64,000 nt of DNA from Pseudomonas sp. ICMP 561. Lineage in GTDB: Bacteria; Pseudomonadota; Gammaproteobacteria; Pseudomonadales; Pseudomonadaceae. The translations under genes and the position numbers were made by a program. The notes below the pieces were generated by a model, which was not told where the DNA came from, searched no databases, and saw only the letters and a list, made by a program, of their open reading frames with translations. Below are positions 1 through 8,506 of the stretch, one piece after another. The stretch lies in contig NZ_LKBT01000007.1 in the NCBI RefSeq assembly GCF_002699985.1, positions 62,001 to 126,000 of the forward strand, given 5' to 3'. Position 1 is the first letter of the stretch, and each line of letters opens with the position of its first letter.

Positions 1-243
1 GAGAAACGCCCGGTCAGCGTCGAGCGGCTGGAAGCTGCACTGGTGCACATCAAGCACAAGCTGCGCGCGACTGGCGAGCGCGAGGTTAAGTCGCTGGTGG
101 TGGGCAATTTGGTCATGGGCGAACTGCAAAAGCTCGACGAAGTGGCGTATATCCGCTTTGCTTCTGTTTACAGGCGTTTTCAGGACCTCAACGAATTCCG
201 CGAAGAAATCGATCGCCTGGCTCGCGAGCCAGCTAAAGAGTGA
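1..243 (+). CDS. nrdR: Transcriptional repressor NrdR, C-terminal part
   Basis: The reading frame is open from the first base of the window and ends at the TGA at 241-243, so only the last 80 residues are present. They belong to the ATP-cone domain of NrdR, which senses ATP/dATP and represses ribonucleotide reductase genes. The visible part includes the conserved stretch around [20 protein letters not shown] and the FRRF-like segment YRRFQDL. The N-terminal zinc ribbon lies outside the window. nrdR next to ribD is the standard proteobacterial arrangement, and the stop overlaps the ribD GTG start by 4 bp, which suggests co-translation. Confidence 0.95.
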   Translation, partial: EKRPVSVERLEAALVHIKHKLRATGEREVKSLVVGNLVMGELQKLDEVAYIRFASVYRRFQDLNEFREEIDRLAREPAKE

Positions 244-1385
244 GTGCTTCGTTGACTGAGCAAACCGCGCTGGACACCCATTACATGGCGCGCGCGCTGG
301 AACTGGCGCGCAAAGGGATTTACTCCACCCATCCCAACCCACGAGTCGGCTGCGTGATCGTGCGCGACGGGCAGATTGTCGGCGAAGGCTGGCACGCTCG
401 CGCTGGCGAGCCGCATGCCGAAGTGCATGCCTTGCGTCAGGCGGGCGACAAGGCCAAAGGCGCGACGGCTTATGTGACGCTGGAGCCTTGCAGTCATCAT
501 GGCCGCACACCGCCGTGCGCCGATGCGCTGGTCGATGATGGCGTGGCGCGAGTGGTCGCAGCCATGCAGGACCCCAATCCCGATGTGGCCGGACGCGGTT
601 TGCTGCGTTTGATGAATGCCGGTATTTCGGTGCAATGCGGGGTGTTGGAAGACGAAGCCCGGGCGCTGAACAAAGGCTTTCTCAAACGCATGATCAAAGG
701 CTTGCCGTATGTGACGGTCAAGCTCGCCATGAGCCTGGACGGTCGCACCGCCATGGCCAGCGGCGAAAGCCAATGGATCACCGGCCCGGCTGCGCGTGGG
801 GCGGTACAGCGTCTGCGTGCACAATCGAGTGTCGTGTTGACTGGCGCTGACACCGTGCTGGCCGACAAGGCTCGCCTGACTGTACGTCCTGATGAACTGG
901 GCCTGAATGCCGAGCTCACCGGCTTGGCTATGACGCGTCCGCCGCTGCGGGTGTTGATCGACGGCCGATTGCGGGTGCCGCTGGATGCGCCGTTCTTTCA
1001 GGCCGGGCATGCGCTGGTGGTGACCTGCGCTGCGGCGTCAGCCCGCGAGCGTTATCACGATGAAGGCCACGACATGCTGGCCCTGGCCGGCAGCGGCGGT
1101 CATGTAGACCTGCGCAAGTTGCTGGTCGAGCTGGCGGCTCGCGGTATCAACGACGTGCTGATCGAAGCGGGCCCGCGTCTCGCGGGAGCGTTTACTCGCC
1201 TGGGGATGGTGGATGAATTCCAGATTTTCGTCGCAGGCAAGTTCCTTGGCTCTTCTGCTCGCCCATTGCTTGATCTGCCGCTGGCGCAGATGAGCGAGGC
1301 TTTTGAGCTGAAAATTACGGATATACGCGCCGTGGGTGATGACTGGCGAGTCATTGCAACCCCCAAGCTCCCACCCGGCGTATAA
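240..1385 (+). CDS. ribD: Bifunctional riboflavin deaminase/reductase RibD
   Basis: RibD carries out two successive steps of riboflavin synthesis: zinc-dependent deamination of the pyrimidine from GTP cyclohydrolase II, then NADPH-dependent reduction of its ribosyl side chain. The deaminase domain covers about residues 12-150, with the zinc ligands visible as H59-A-E61 and PC84...C93 in the [11 protein letters not shown] motif. The reductase domain follows to about residue 375. At 381 residues it is full length. The GTG start at 240 overlaps the nrdR stop. It is the first of the riboflavin genes transcribed together towards ribH and nusB. Confidence 0.97.
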   Translation: MSASLTEQTALDTHYMARALELARKGIYSTHPNPRVGCVIVRDGQIVGEGWHARAGEPHAEVHALRQAGDKAKGATAYVTLEPCSHHGRTPPCADALVDDGVARVVAAMQDPNPDVAGRGLLRLMNAGISVQCGVLEDEARALNKGFLKRMIKGLPYVTVKLAMSLDGRTAMASGESQWITGPAARGAVQRLRAQSSVVLTGADTVLADKARLTVRPDELGLNAELTGLAMTRPPLRVLIDGRLRVPLDAPFFQAGHALVVTCAAASARERYHDEGHDMLALAGSGGHVDLRKLLVELAARGINDVLIEAGPRLAGAFTRLGMVDEFQIFVAGKFLGSSARPLLDLPLAQMSEAFELKITDIRAVGDDWRVIATPKLPPGV

Positions 1386-1432
1386 TTTCGGCCTTTCGCT
1401 CAGCGCGCTGGGCTTGTTCTCCTGGAGGACCC

Positions 1433-2104
1433 ATGTTTACTGGCATCATCGAATCCATCGGCAGCATCCGCGCCATCACCCCTAAAGGCGGCGATGTCCG
1501 TGTTTATGTCGAGACGGGCAAACTTGATCTGAGCGACGTCAAACTGGGCGACAGCATCGCGGTCAACGGCGTTTGCCTGACTGCTGTAGAGCTGCCCGGC
1601 GATGGCTTCTGGGCTGACGTCAGCCGTGAAACCCTCGACGTCACGGCGTTCATCGATCTCAAGACCGGCAGCCCGGTCAACCTGGAAAAGGCCCTGACCC
1701 CGACTACACGTCTGGGCGGCCATCTGGTCAGCGGCCACGTCGATGGTGTTGGCGAGATCGTTTCCCGCGAAGAAAACGCCCGCGCTATCCAGTTCAAAGT
1801 GCGTGCCCCCCGCGAGCTGGCCAAGTACATATCGCACAAAGGTTCTATCACGGTCGACGGCACCAGCCTGACCGTGAACGCCGTTGACGGTGCCGAGTTC
1901 GAGCTGACCATCGTGCCGCATACCCTGGCCGAAACCATCATGGCCGACTACCGTCCGGGCCGTAAGGTCAACCTTGAGGTGGATTTGCTGGCGCGTTATC
2001 TGGAGCGTTTGCTGATGGGCGACAAGGCCGCCGACTCCTCGAAAGGGCAGTCCGGCACCATCACCGAAAGCTTCCTGGCCGCCAACGGCTACCTCAAATC
2101 CTGA
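1433..2104 (+). CDS. ribE: Riboflavin synthase, alpha subunit
   Basis: Catalyses the dismutation of two 6,7-dimethyl-8-ribityllumazine molecules to riboflavin. The 223-residue protein has the internal duplication typical of the family: two lumazine-binding barrels, the first opening with MFTGIIE and the second starting near residue 98 with the [10 protein letters not shown] motif. A good Shine-Dalgarno (ctggagg) precedes the ATG at 1433. The C-terminal tail after the second barrel is hydrophilic. It lies between ribD and ribBX in the riboflavin operon. The gene is called ribC or ribE depending on the nomenclature; the product assignment is secure. Confidence 0.97.
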   Translation: MFTGIIESIGSIRAITPKGGDVRVYVETGKLDLSDVKLGDSIAVNGVCLTAVELPGDGFWADVSRETLDVTAFIDLKTGSPVNLEKALTPTTRLGGHLVSGHVDGVGEIVSREENARAIQFKVRAPRELAKYISHKGSITVDGTSLTVNAVDGAEFELTIVPHTLAETIMADYRPGRKVNLEVDLLARYLERLLMGDKAADSSKGQSGTITESFLAANGYLKS

Positions 2105-2122
2105 ATTGAAGGAGGGTGCCGC

Positions 2123-3214
2123 GTGGCGCTCAATAGTATCGAAGATCTGGTTGAAGATATTCGCCAGGGCAAAATGGTCATCCTCATGGATGACGAAGAT
2201 CGCGAGAACGAAGGCGATCTGATCATGGCTTCCGAGTGCGTCAAGGCTGAACACATCAACTTTATGGCCCGCTACGCGCGTGGTCTGATCTGCATGCCTA
2301 TGACCCGTGAGCGCTGCGAGGCTCTCAAGCTGCCACTGATGGCACCGCGTAACGGATCCGGTTTTGGCACCAAGTTCACCGTGTCCATCGAAGCTGCCGA
2401 AGGCGTGACCACTGGCATTTCTGCTGCTGACCGTGCCCGCACCGTGCAGGCTGCAGCGGCCAAAGACGCCAAAGCGGAAGACATTGTCAGCCCCGGCCAC
2501 ATTTTCCCGTTGATGGCTCAGGCCGGCGGTACATTATCCCGGGCAGGGCACACCGAGGCAGCCTGTGACCTGGCGCGCATGGCCGGTTTCGAGCCAAGCG
2601 GCGTGATCTGTGAAGTGATGAACGACGACGGCACAATGTCGCGTCGGGCTGAACTGGAAGCTTTTGCGGCGGAACATGACATCAAGATCGGTACGATTGC
2701 CGACCTGATTCACTACCGGATGATCCATGAACGTACCGTTCAGCGGATTGCCGAGCAGCCAATGGACAGCGAATTGGGCCAGTTCAACCTGGTGACCTAT
2801 CGCGACTCAGTGGAAGGTGACGTCCACCTCGCACTGACGCTGGGCAAGATTTGCGCAGAAGAACCGACCCTGGTGCGGGTGCATAACATGGACCCGCTGC
2901 GTGACCTTTTGATGGTCAAACAACCTGGCCGCTGGAGCCTGCGCGCCGCGATGACCAAGGTTTCCGAGGCGGGCAGCGGTGTTGTCCTGTTGCTCGGTCA
3001 CCCGCTGGATGGCGATGTGCTGCTGGCGCATATTCGTGAAACCGCCGGGCAATTGCCGATCAAATCGCCGACCACTTACAGCACCGTGGGGGCCGGTTCG
3101 CAGATCCTGCGTGACCTCGGTGTGCGTAAAATGCGCCTGATGAGTTCGCCAATGAAGTTCAATGCGATATCCGGTTTCGATCTGGAAGTTGTAGAATACG
3201 TGCCCTCCGAATAA
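2123..3214 (+). CDS. ribBX: RibBX: DHBP synthase with a degenerate GTP cyclohydrolase II-like domain
   Basis: Residues 1 to about 200 form 3,4-dihydroxy-2-butanone 4-phosphate synthase, with the acidic [11 protein letters not shown] motif near residue 22 that binds magnesium and ribulose 5-phosphate. Residues about 205-363 align in layout with GTP cyclohydrolase II but lack the cysteine zinc ligands seen in the separate ribA at 6293 ([14 protein letters not shown]). The second domain is therefore unlikely to be catalytic. This is the RibBX variant known from proteobacteria, often labelled ribBA. GTG start at 2123 after a strong ggaggg Shine-Dalgarno, 18 bp downstream of riboflavin synthase. 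Confidence 0.93.
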   Translation: MALNSIEDLVEDIRQGKMVILMDDEDRENEGDLIMASECVKAEHINFMARYARGLICMPMTRERCEALKLPLMAPRNGSGFGTKFTVSIEAAEGVTTGISAADRARTVQAAAAKDAKAEDIVSPGHIFPLMAQAGGTLSRAGHTEAACDLARMAGFEPSGVICEVMNDDGTMSRRAELEAFAAEHDIKIGTIADLIHYRMIHERTVQRIAEQPMDSELGQFNLVTYRDSVEGDVHLALTLGKICAEEPTLVRVHNMDPLRDLLMVKQPGRWSLRAAMTKVSEAGSGVVLLLGHPLDGDVLLAHIRETAGQLPIKSPTTYSTVGAGSQILRDLGVRKMRLMSSPMKFNAISGFDLEVVEYVPSE

Positions 3215-3328
3215 AGACCGGTCGGGTGGTGCGCTTTTGTGCGTGCCACCGGCTGATCTGTTTCGTGGCCTAACATCCCTATAGTCCGCCCCAAGGCGTA
3301 CTTGCTCTTTAATACGAGACTTACACGA

Positions 3329-3805
3329 ATGACCCTGAAGACCATCGAAGGTACCTTCGTCGCTCCCCAAGGCCGCTACGCTCTGGTAGTTGGCCGTTTC
3401 AACAGCTTCGTCGTGGAAAGTCTGGTGAGCGGTGCTGTTGATGCTTTGGTACGCCACGGCGTCAAAGAAAGCGATATCACCATCATCCGCGCTCCGGGTG
3501 CCTTCGAAATCCCGCTGGTCGTGCAGAAAGTTGCCCAGCGCAGCGAGTTCGCCGCCATCGTCGCTCTCGGCGCAGTGATCCGTGGTGGTACTCCGCACTT
3601 TGAATACGTGGCTGGCGAATGCGTCAAAGGCCTGTCCCAGGTTTCCATGGAGTTCGGCGTGCCGGTTGCTTTCGGCGTCCTGACTGTCGACACCATCGAA
3701 CAAGCCATTGAGCGTTCCGGCACCAAAGCCGGTAACAAAGGCGCAGAAGCTGCGTTGTCTGCTCTTGAAATGGTCAGCCTGCTGGCGCAGTTGGAGGCCA
3801 AGTGA
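3329..3805 (+). CDS. ribH: 6,7-dimethyl-8-ribityllumazine synthase
   Basis: Condenses the ribityl pyrimidine with 3,4-dihydroxy-2-butanone 4-phosphate to give lumazine, the substrate of riboflavin synthase. From the ATG at 3329 the protein is 158 residues, the usual length, and begins [10 protein letters not shown] as in other pseudomonads. A longer in-frame start at 3302 has no support. The conserved [15 protein letters not shown] and [14 protein letters not shown] motifs are present. It follows ribBX after 114 bp and overlaps nusB by 4 bp. Confidence 0.97.
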   Translation: MTLKTIEGTFVAPQGRYALVVGRFNSFVVESLVSGAVDALVRHGVKESDITIIRAPGAFEIPLVVQKVAQRSEFAAIVALGAVIRGGTPHFEYVAGECVKGLSQVSMEFGVPVAFGVLTVDTIEQAIERSGTKAGNKGAEAALSALEMVSLLAQLEAK

Positions 3806-4302
3806 TTTCCGACGACAGCGATCAGTTCAACCCGCGCGATCCAAAACCTGCGGACGCTGGCAAGCCATCCAAGAGCGTCAAGCGCCGGGAAGCCCGTCAG
3901 TTGGCCACTCAAGCGCTTTACCAGTGGCACATGGCGGGTCATTCGCTGAATGAAATCGAAGCGCAGTTCCGCGTCGATAACGATTTCAAAGACGTCGACG
4001 GCCCTTATTTCAGTGAGCTGCTGCGCGGCGTACCGACCAACATCGACGAAATCGATGCGGCCCTGACGCCATGCCTGGACCTGACCATTGAAGAACTCGA
4101 CCCGGTTGAACTGGCCATCCTGCGCCTGTCCACCTACGAGTTGCTCAAACGCGTCGACGTGCCGTATCGCGTGGTGATCAACGAAGGTATCGAGCTGGCG
4201 AAAGTCTACGGCTCCACTGACGGCCACAAGTTCGTCAATGGCGTCCTGGACAAACTGGCCCCGCGCCTGCGTGAAGCTGAAGTCAAAGCGTACAAGCGCT
4301 AA
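3802..4302 (+). CDS. nusB: Transcription antitermination factor NusB
   Basis: NusB binds boxA RNA with ribosomal protein S10 and takes part in rRNA antitermination. The 166-residue protein has an N-terminal acidic, low-complexity extension of about 25 residues, then the helical NusB fold starting [16 protein letters not shown]. The conserved C-terminal segment contains [12 protein letters not shown] and [12 protein letters not shown]. The GTG start at 3802 overlaps the ribH stop. ribH-nusB coupling is common in bacteria. A perfect REP-type hairpin follows the stop and separates nusB from thiL. Confidence 0.96.
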   Translation: MISDDSDQFNPRDPKPADAGKPSKSVKRREARQLATQALYQWHMAGHSLNEIEAQFRVDNDFKDVDGPYFSELLRGVPTNIDEIDAALTPCLDLTIEELDPVELAILRLSTYELLKRVDVPYRVVINEGIELAKVYGSTDGHKFVNGVLDKLAPRLREAEVKAYKR

Positions 4303-4323
4303 GCCTTCAGGCTGGACGCAACC

Positions 4324-4414
4324 CCGGTAGGAGGCAACTTGTTGGCGAGGCGGTGTATCAGGCGCTAATGATTAGCCTGAACTGACGCCTCGCCAACAAG
4401 TTGCCTCCTACCGG
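4324..4414. repeat. REP doublet (REPIN-like hairpin), TTGTTGGCGAGG family
   Basis: Two inverted arms of 29 bp (4324-4352 and 4386-4414) match perfectly and flank a 33-bp spacer. The arm core is GGCAACTTGTTGGCGAGGCG. The same family forms the five-copy tandem array at 49455-50089. It sits between nusB and thiL, where the RNA hairpin could act on mRNA ends. REP doublets of this layout are known in Pseudomonas and are mobilised in trans by RAYT transposases. None is encoded in this window. Confidence 0.9.
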
Positions 4415-4461
4415 ATCTATGTAATGCTGCCGGGTGTCATCAAGCACAATAAGAGATCCTG

Positions 4462-5427
4462 ATGGGCGAGTTTGAGCTGATCCGCAATTACTTCGCCGCT
4501 GCGCCTTGTGCCCAAGCGGGTGAAGGCGTGGCGCTGGGGATTGGTGATGACTGCGCTTTGCTGACGCTGCCGCCCGGTGAGCAGTTGGCGATCTCTACCG
4601 ACACGCTGGTTATCGGCGTGCATTTTCCCGACGTTTGCGATCCTTTCCTGCTCGGCCAGCGTGCGCTTGGCGTGTCTGCCAGTGATCTGGCGGCCATGGG
4701 CGCCACGCCCGTTGCATTTACCCTTGCGTTGACCCTCCCTGAAGTATCTGCCGACTGGCTGAAGGCTTTCGCCGAAGGTTTGAACCTCATGGCGCAAGGT
4801 TGCGGCTTGCGACTGGTGGGCGGCGATACGACTCGGGGGCCATTAAGCCTTACAGTCACGGTATTCGGCCGCGTGCCGACGGGTCAGGCATTGACTCGCA
4901 GCGGCGCACTTCCGGGGGATCTGCTGTGTGTCGGTGGACCGTTGGGCGATGCGGCGGGTGCATTGCCGCTTGTGTTGAACCAGCGCACCACTGAGGCGTC
5001 TACCGCAGAGGCTTTACTGGCGCGCTACTGGTCGCCACAACCGCAATTTACCCTGGGGCTGGCGCTACGTGGCAAGGCCAGCGCCGCCCTGGATATCTCC
5101 GATGGTCTGTTGGCAGACTGCGGACATATCGCGCTGGCATCAAAAGTTCGGCTATTGGTCGAGCAGGAAACGCTGCCGATGTCCGAGCCTTTGCTAGCCT
5201 TTATCGGGCAGCAGGACGCGAGGGAAGCAGCGTTGAGTGGTGGTGATGATTATTTGCTGGCGTTCACGTTGCCCCCAGAACACTTACAGGATTTGCTCGA
5301 CGCAGGATTACCCATCCATGTCATCGGGCGAGTCGAGGCGGGCGAGGGCGTCGCGCTGATCGACACCATGGGTCACGACATTCCTGTCCTGGCACGCGGC
5401 TACCAACATTTTCGGGAGACACCGTGA
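4462..5427 (+). CDS. thiL: Thiamine-monophosphate kinase
   Basis: Phosphorylates thiamine monophosphate to thiamine diphosphate, the final step of thiamine cofactor synthesis. The 321-residue protein has the AIR-synthase/PurM-like fold: an N-terminal GEFELI start, GIGDDCALL, STDTLV, ASDLAAMGA and the later LDISDGL motif that binds ATP and magnesium. The ATG at 4462 follows the sequence agatcct. The stop overlaps the pgpA GTG start by 4 bp, so translation is probably coupled. Synteny nusB-thiL-pgpA is usual in gammaproteobacteria. Confidence 0.97.
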   Translation: MGEFELIRNYFAAAPCAQAGEGVALGIGDDCALLTLPPGEQLAISTDTLVIGVHFPDVCDPFLLGQRALGVSASDLAAMGATPVAFTLALTLPEVSADWLKAFAEGLNLMAQGCGLRLVGGDTTRGPLSLTVTVFGRVPTGQALTRSGALPGDLLCVGGPLGDAAGALPLVLNQRTTEASTAEALLARYWSPQPQFTLGLALRGKASAALDISDGLLADCGHIALASKVRLLVEQETLPMSEPLLAFIGQQDAREAALSGGDDYLLAFTLPPEHLQDLLDAGLPIHVIGRVEAGEGVALIDTMGHDIPVLARGYQHFRETP

Positions 5428-5933
5428 CAGATCATCCAAAGCAGGTCCCGGCGGAATTCGTTCCACCTTCGGTCTGGACCAACCCGTGGCACTTCCTGGC
5501 GTTCGGTTTCGGCTCCGGCACCCTGCCCAAAGCGCCGGGCACCTGGGGTTCCATGGTTGCCGTGCCGTTCATTCCGCTGTGGCAAATGCTTCCGGACTGG
5601 GGCTACTGGCTGATGCTCGGCATCACCATGCTGTTCGGTTTCTGGCTGTGCGGCAAAGTCGCGGATGATCTGGGCGTACACGACCACGAAGGCATCGTCT
5701 GGGACGAAATGGTCGGCATGTGGATCACCTTGTGGCTAGTGCCCGAGGGCTGGGTCTGGCTGCTGGTGGGGTTCCTGGTGTTCCGCTTTTTCGACATTCT
5801 CAAGCCATGGCCCATTCACTGGATCGATCGCAAGGTGCACGGTGGCGTCGGGATCATGCTCGATGACGTGCTAGCGGGCGTATTCGCCTGGGCGGCGATG
5901 CAGGGAATCGTCTGGGTCTGGGCGTGGATTTGA
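5424..5933 (+). CDS. pgpA: Phosphatidylglycerophosphatase A
   Basis: Integral inner-membrane phosphatase that converts phosphatidylglycerophosphate to phosphatidylglycerol. The 169-residue protein has the family signature: GSGTLPKAPGTWGS near residue 31, WLCGKVADDLGVHDHEGIVWDE with its acidic residues, and a RFFDILKPWPI motif. Several hydrophobic segments fit a polytopic membrane protein. The GTG start at 5424 overlaps the thiL stop. Two REP hairpins follow before ribA. Confidence 0.96.
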   Translation: MTDHPKQVPAEFVPPSVWTNPWHFLAFGFGSGTLPKAPGTWGSMVAVPFIPLWQMLPDWGYWLMLGITMLFGFWLCGKVADDLGVHDHEGIVWDEMVGMWITLWLVPEGWVWLLVGFLVFRFFDILKPWPIHWIDRKVHGGVGIMLDDVLAGVFAWAAMQGIVWVWAWI

Positions 5934-5979
5934 GCCGCAATGTGCTTTCCTGTGGGAGATTCTATGTTTGCTTGAAATC

Positions 5980-6073
5980 CCGTAGGACCGGCTTTAGCCG
6001 GGAGAGCGGTATTTCTGACGAGGAATATGTAGTGAATGTCCCGACGCCCTCCCGGCTAAAGCCGGTCCTACGG
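5980..6073. repeat. REP doublet, GGCTTTAGCC family
   Basis: Inverted arms reading ccgtaggaccggctttagcc at the left and its complement at the right (ending 6073) enclose about 45 bp. The same arm sequence recurs at 7377-7470, 17909-18000 and 44441-44533. It lies in the 359-bp gene-free stretch between pgpA and ribA, next to a second REP doublet of another family. Confidence 0.9.
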
Positions 6074-6087
6074 AATAGCTCGGTCTA

Positions 6088-6172
6088 TGTGGGAGTCTTG
6101 CCCGCGATAAGGTTGGACGCGATCTAAAGTGAATCGCGTTCAACCTTATCGCGGGCAAGCCACGCTCCCACA
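6088..6172. repeat. REP doublet, CTTGCCCGCGATAAGG family
   Basis: Arms tgtgggag...cttgcccgcgataagg and its complement face each other, with an interior stem (ggttggacgcga / tcgcgttcaacc). The right arm carries a 4-base insertion relative to the left. Together with the doublet at 5980-6073 it fills most of the gap before ribA. Nothing else was recognised in that gap apart from about 100 bp directly upstream of ribA, where its promoter probably lies. Confidence 0.85.
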
Positions 6173-6292
6173 GGGCATCAATCTAACTTCCCGATCTGTA
6201 TGCCCCACAATTCGGCATAAGCGTCTGCCGAGGCGTGCTGCTACAATGCGTGCCTTGCGAATTTCCAGTCCCATACTGATCAGGAGCACACG

Positions 6293-6910
6293 GTGCCCGT
6301 CGTATTTGTAGCCGCTTCCAAGCTGCCTACCCCTTTTGCCGAATTCACCATGCATGGCTTTCTTGAGCATGCGACCGGTCGCGAACATCTTGTGTTGAGC
6401 CTGGGCGACGTATCCGATGGTGCTCCAGTGCTGGGGCGTGTCCATTCCGAATGCCTGACCGGCGATGCGTTGTTCAGTCAGCGTTGTGATTGCGGTTCAC
6501 AGCTCGAAGCTGCCTTGCGTGCCATCGCTTCTGAAGGTCGCGGCGTTTTGCTCTATCTGCGTCAGGAAGGCCGGGGCATTGGCCTGCTGAACAAGGTTCG
6601 CGCGTACGAACTGCAGGATGGTGGTGCTGATACCGTTGAAGCCAATGAGCGTCTGGGTTTTGCCGCAGACCAGCGCGATTACGCTATCTGCCTGCCAATG
6701 CTGCAGCACCTGGGGGTCGAATCCCTGCGTCTGATGACCAACAACCCGCGCAAGGTCAAAGCCTTGACCGAGATGGGCATCAACGTTGCCGAGCGTGTAC
6801 CGCTGCACACCGGCCATAACCCGCACAACAAGCTCTATCTGGCGACCAAGGCCGGCAAGCTCGGGCACATGATGGGCAATGAGCACCAGGGCGAGGCTGA
6901 TCGCGCTTGA
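6293..6910 (+). CDS. ribA: GTP cyclohydrolase II
   Basis: Opens the imidazole ring of GTP, the committed first step of riboflavin synthesis. The 205-residue protein contains the zinc cysteines C54, C65 and C67 in [20 protein letters not shown], then [10 protein letters not shown] and the LMTNNPRK motif. The GTG at 6293 has an aggag Shine-Dalgarno six bases upstream. This stand-alone enzyme supplies the activity missing from the C-terminal half of RibBX at 2123-3214. The stop overlaps the TTG start of the next gene. Confidence 0.97.
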   Translation: MPVVFVAASKLPTPFAEFTMHGFLEHATGREHLVLSLGDVSDGAPVLGRVHSECLTGDALFSQRCDCGSQLEAALRAIASEGRGVLLYLRQEGRGIGLLNKVRAYELQDGGADTVEANERLGFAADQRDYAICLPMLQHLGVESLRLMTNNPRKVKALTEMGINVAERVPLHTGHNPHNKLYLATKAGKLGHMMGNEHQGEADRA

Positions 6911-7344
6911 ATCGCCACAACACCAGACGCCGCTTCGCTCTCGCGTGGTGGTGGCAACTGGTGTTGACCCTAGCGCCGCTGTTTGTGATCAGTGGCGCGT
7001 TCGATAGCAAAAACGCTGTTTTTCCCGTGCTGGCGATGCCTCTTTTCGTCGTCGGGCTGTTATCGATGTTTGTCAGCCTCAAGCCATTCGGCCGCTACAA
7101 ACATGCGCTGATCGCTACCGGCGCTACCGGCGCTACCGGCGCTGCCCGCGACACCCCTGAAGAGTCCGCGGCCTGGATCAACCTCGCTGACGCCCGTCGC
7201 GTCGCGTTTCAGCCTGCGGGGTTACCGGCATGGATCGCTGCACTGGCGGTTTTTGTCGGGCTGGAAACGGTTCCGCTGCTGCTGTTGGCGTTCTCCAGTG
7301 CGGTGCTGTTGTATCTTTACCGGATACCGCGGCAACTGGTTTGA
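6907..7344 (+). CDS. Small multi-pass membrane protein of unknown function
   Basis: A 145-residue protein starting at a TTG that overlaps the ribA stop (ttga). Two hydrophobic segments lie near residues 14-32 and 38-55 and two more near residues 105-135, so it is probably a four-helix inner-membrane protein. The loop between the halves carries GATGATGA, encoded by three exact copies of a 9-bp unit (7113-7139). Such genes sit after ribA in pseudomonads and are sometimes labelled MFS transporter, which its size does not support. Function unknown. Confidence 0.7.
   Translation: MNRHNTRRRFALAWWWQLVLTLAPLFVISGAFDSKNAVFPVLAMPLFVVGLLSMFVSLKPFGRYKHALIATGATGATGAARDTPEESAAWINLADARRVAFQPAGLPAWIAALAVFVGLETVPLLLLAFSSAVLLYLYRIPRQLV
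7113..7148 (+). repeat. 9-bp tandem repeat inside the membrane-protein gene
   Basis: Three exact copies of cgctaccgg (7113-7121, 7122-7130, 7131-7139) followed by a degenerate fourth (cgctgcccg). The unit is a multiple of three, so copy-number change by slippage would add or remove Ala-Thr-Gly triplets in the cytoplasmic or periplasmic loop without shifting the frame. Confidence 0.85.
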
Positions 7345-7376
7345 AAGGCATCCTGTACCCTCTGATTGAACACTAT

Positions 7377-7470
7377 CCGTAGGACCGGCTTTAGCCGGGA
7401 GGGCGTCGATACATTCTCTAAATCTCTTTCGTCAGAAATAATGCTCTCCCGGCTAAAGCCGGTCCTACGG
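7377..7470. repeat. REP doublet, GGCTTTAGCC family
   Basis: Arms ccgtaggaccggctttagcc and complement, ending 7470, with about 45 bp between. Second of four copies in the window. It separates the small membrane protein from the acetyltransferase. Confidence 0.9.
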
Positions 7471-7501
7471 ACGGAGTCACTGCATATAAAAGGAGCTTTC
7501 C

Positions 7502-8134
7502 ATGAACGGACCTGACCCGAAAAATCCCCACCCAATGAATGGCTTCCCGCAGGTGTGTTTCATTAAGAACACCCTCAACAATCCGAATATCATTGTGGGC
7601 GATTACACCTACTACGATGACCCCGAAGATTCGGAAAACTTCGAGCGCAACGTCCTTTATCACTTCCCGTTCATTGGCGACAAACTGATCATTGGCAAAT
7701 TCTGCGCACTGGCGCGGGGCACTAAATTCATCATGAACGGTGCCAACCACAAGATAAGTGGCATCTCGACGTATCCGTTTCAAATTTTTGGCAATGGCTG
7801 GGAGAAGGTCACCCCTGAGCCGGGTGACTTGCCCTATAAAGGCGATACCGTGGTGGGTAACGATGTCTGGATGGGCTACGACGTGCTGGTCATGCCGGGC
7901 GTGACAATCGGCGACGGGGCGATCATCTCTTCGCGCTCGGTAGTGGTGGGTGATGTCCCTGCTTACAGCGTCGTTGGCGGTAACCCGGCCAAAGTCCTGA
8001 AACACCGCTTCCCGGCTGAAGTCAGCCAGCGACTTTTGACCATTGCCTGGTGGGACTGGCCCATAGAGAAAATTACCCGGAATCTGCAGATGATTGTTTC
8101 AGGTGATATCGAGGCGTTAGAGGCAGCTGTTTAG
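7502..8134 (+). CDS. Vat/CatB-type xenobiotic O-acetyltransferase
   Basis: A 210-residue left-handed beta-helix (hexapeptide repeat) acetyltransferase. The layout matches the Vat/CatB family: YTYYDDPED near residue 35, the catalytic-loop region GANHKISGISTYPF with a candidate active-site histidine, then VVGNDVWMGYDVLVMPGVTIGDGAII and NPAKVLKHRF. Members transfer acetyl from CoA to streptogramin A or chloramphenicol; chromosomal Pseudomonas members are not all proven to give resistance. ATG at 7502 with an aaggag Shine-Dalgarno. It is a single-gene unit between two REP-rich gaps. Confidence 0.88.
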   Translation: MNGPDPKNPHPMNGFPQVCFIKNTLNNPNIIVGDYTYYDDPEDSENFERNVLYHFPFIGDKLIIGKFCALARGTKFIMNGANHKISGISTYPFQIFGNGWEKVTPEPGDLPYKGDTVVGNDVWMGYDVLVMPGVTIGDGAIISSRSVVVGDVPAYSVVGGNPAKVLKHRFPAEVSQRLLTIAWWDWPIEKITRNLQMIVSGDIEALEAAV

Positions 8135-8236
8135 CGTAAATACGCGCACATTTCCTTAGGGGCTCACCGAGGTTACGAGGCCAGCGATGGCGGTGTGTCA
8201 GACAAACCGCTATCGCGGCCTCGCGCTGCTCGTGCG

Positions 8237-8410
8237 CTCCTACAGTTCCGTGTTTGCTCAGCGAGACGCATAGTCATCGGGTGAAATGCATCTCCCTGTA
8301 GGAGTGAGCTTGCTCGCGATAGCGTCAGGCCAGTCGATGATTTATAAACAGAAAAATCGAATCGCGAGCAAGCTCACTCCTACAGTTCTGTGTTTGCTTA
8401 GCGACAGAGC
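8237..8410. repeat. Direct repeat pair associated with REP arms
   Basis: A sequence of about 34 bp beginning ctcctacagttc and continuing through gtgtttgct occurs at 8237 and again at 8377, 140 bp apart, each time just after a REP right arm. The first copy follows a degenerate REP half (about 8160-8245), the second follows the intact doublet at 8296-8385. This looks like local duplication of a REP element with its flank. It lies in the 372-bp gap between the acetyltransferase and dxs. Confidence 0.7.
8296..8385. repeat. REP doublet, GAGCTTGCTCGCGATAGCG family
   Basis: Arms ctgtaggagtgagcttgctc and complement, ending 8385, with a central AT-rich loop. A close copy lies at 19618-19707. Confidence 0.9.
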
Positions 8411-8463
8411 GTTATCGGGACACAGTGCCATTCGCTGCCAGTCATCAACCAAACTGCACAAAA

Positions 8464-8495
8464 AAAGGCGCTCAATGAGCGCCTTTCTTTTTGAT
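8464..8495. terminator. Bidirectional intrinsic terminator
   Basis: Perfect 10-bp stem AAAGGCGCTC / GAGCGCCTTT with a 3-base loop. It is preceded by six A residues and followed by ctttttg, so both strands carry a T-tract. It stands 12 bp beyond the dxs stop and can end both dxs (minus) and read-through from the acetyltransferase (plus). Confidence 0.88.
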
Positions 8496-8506
8496 GCTTT
8501 CAACGA

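Noticed and set aside
1386..1432. FMN riboswitch ahead of the riboflavin synthase or other rib genes
   Set aside because: None of the gaps (1386-1432, 3215-3328, 5934-6292) contains a recognisable RFN element; the first two are also too short.
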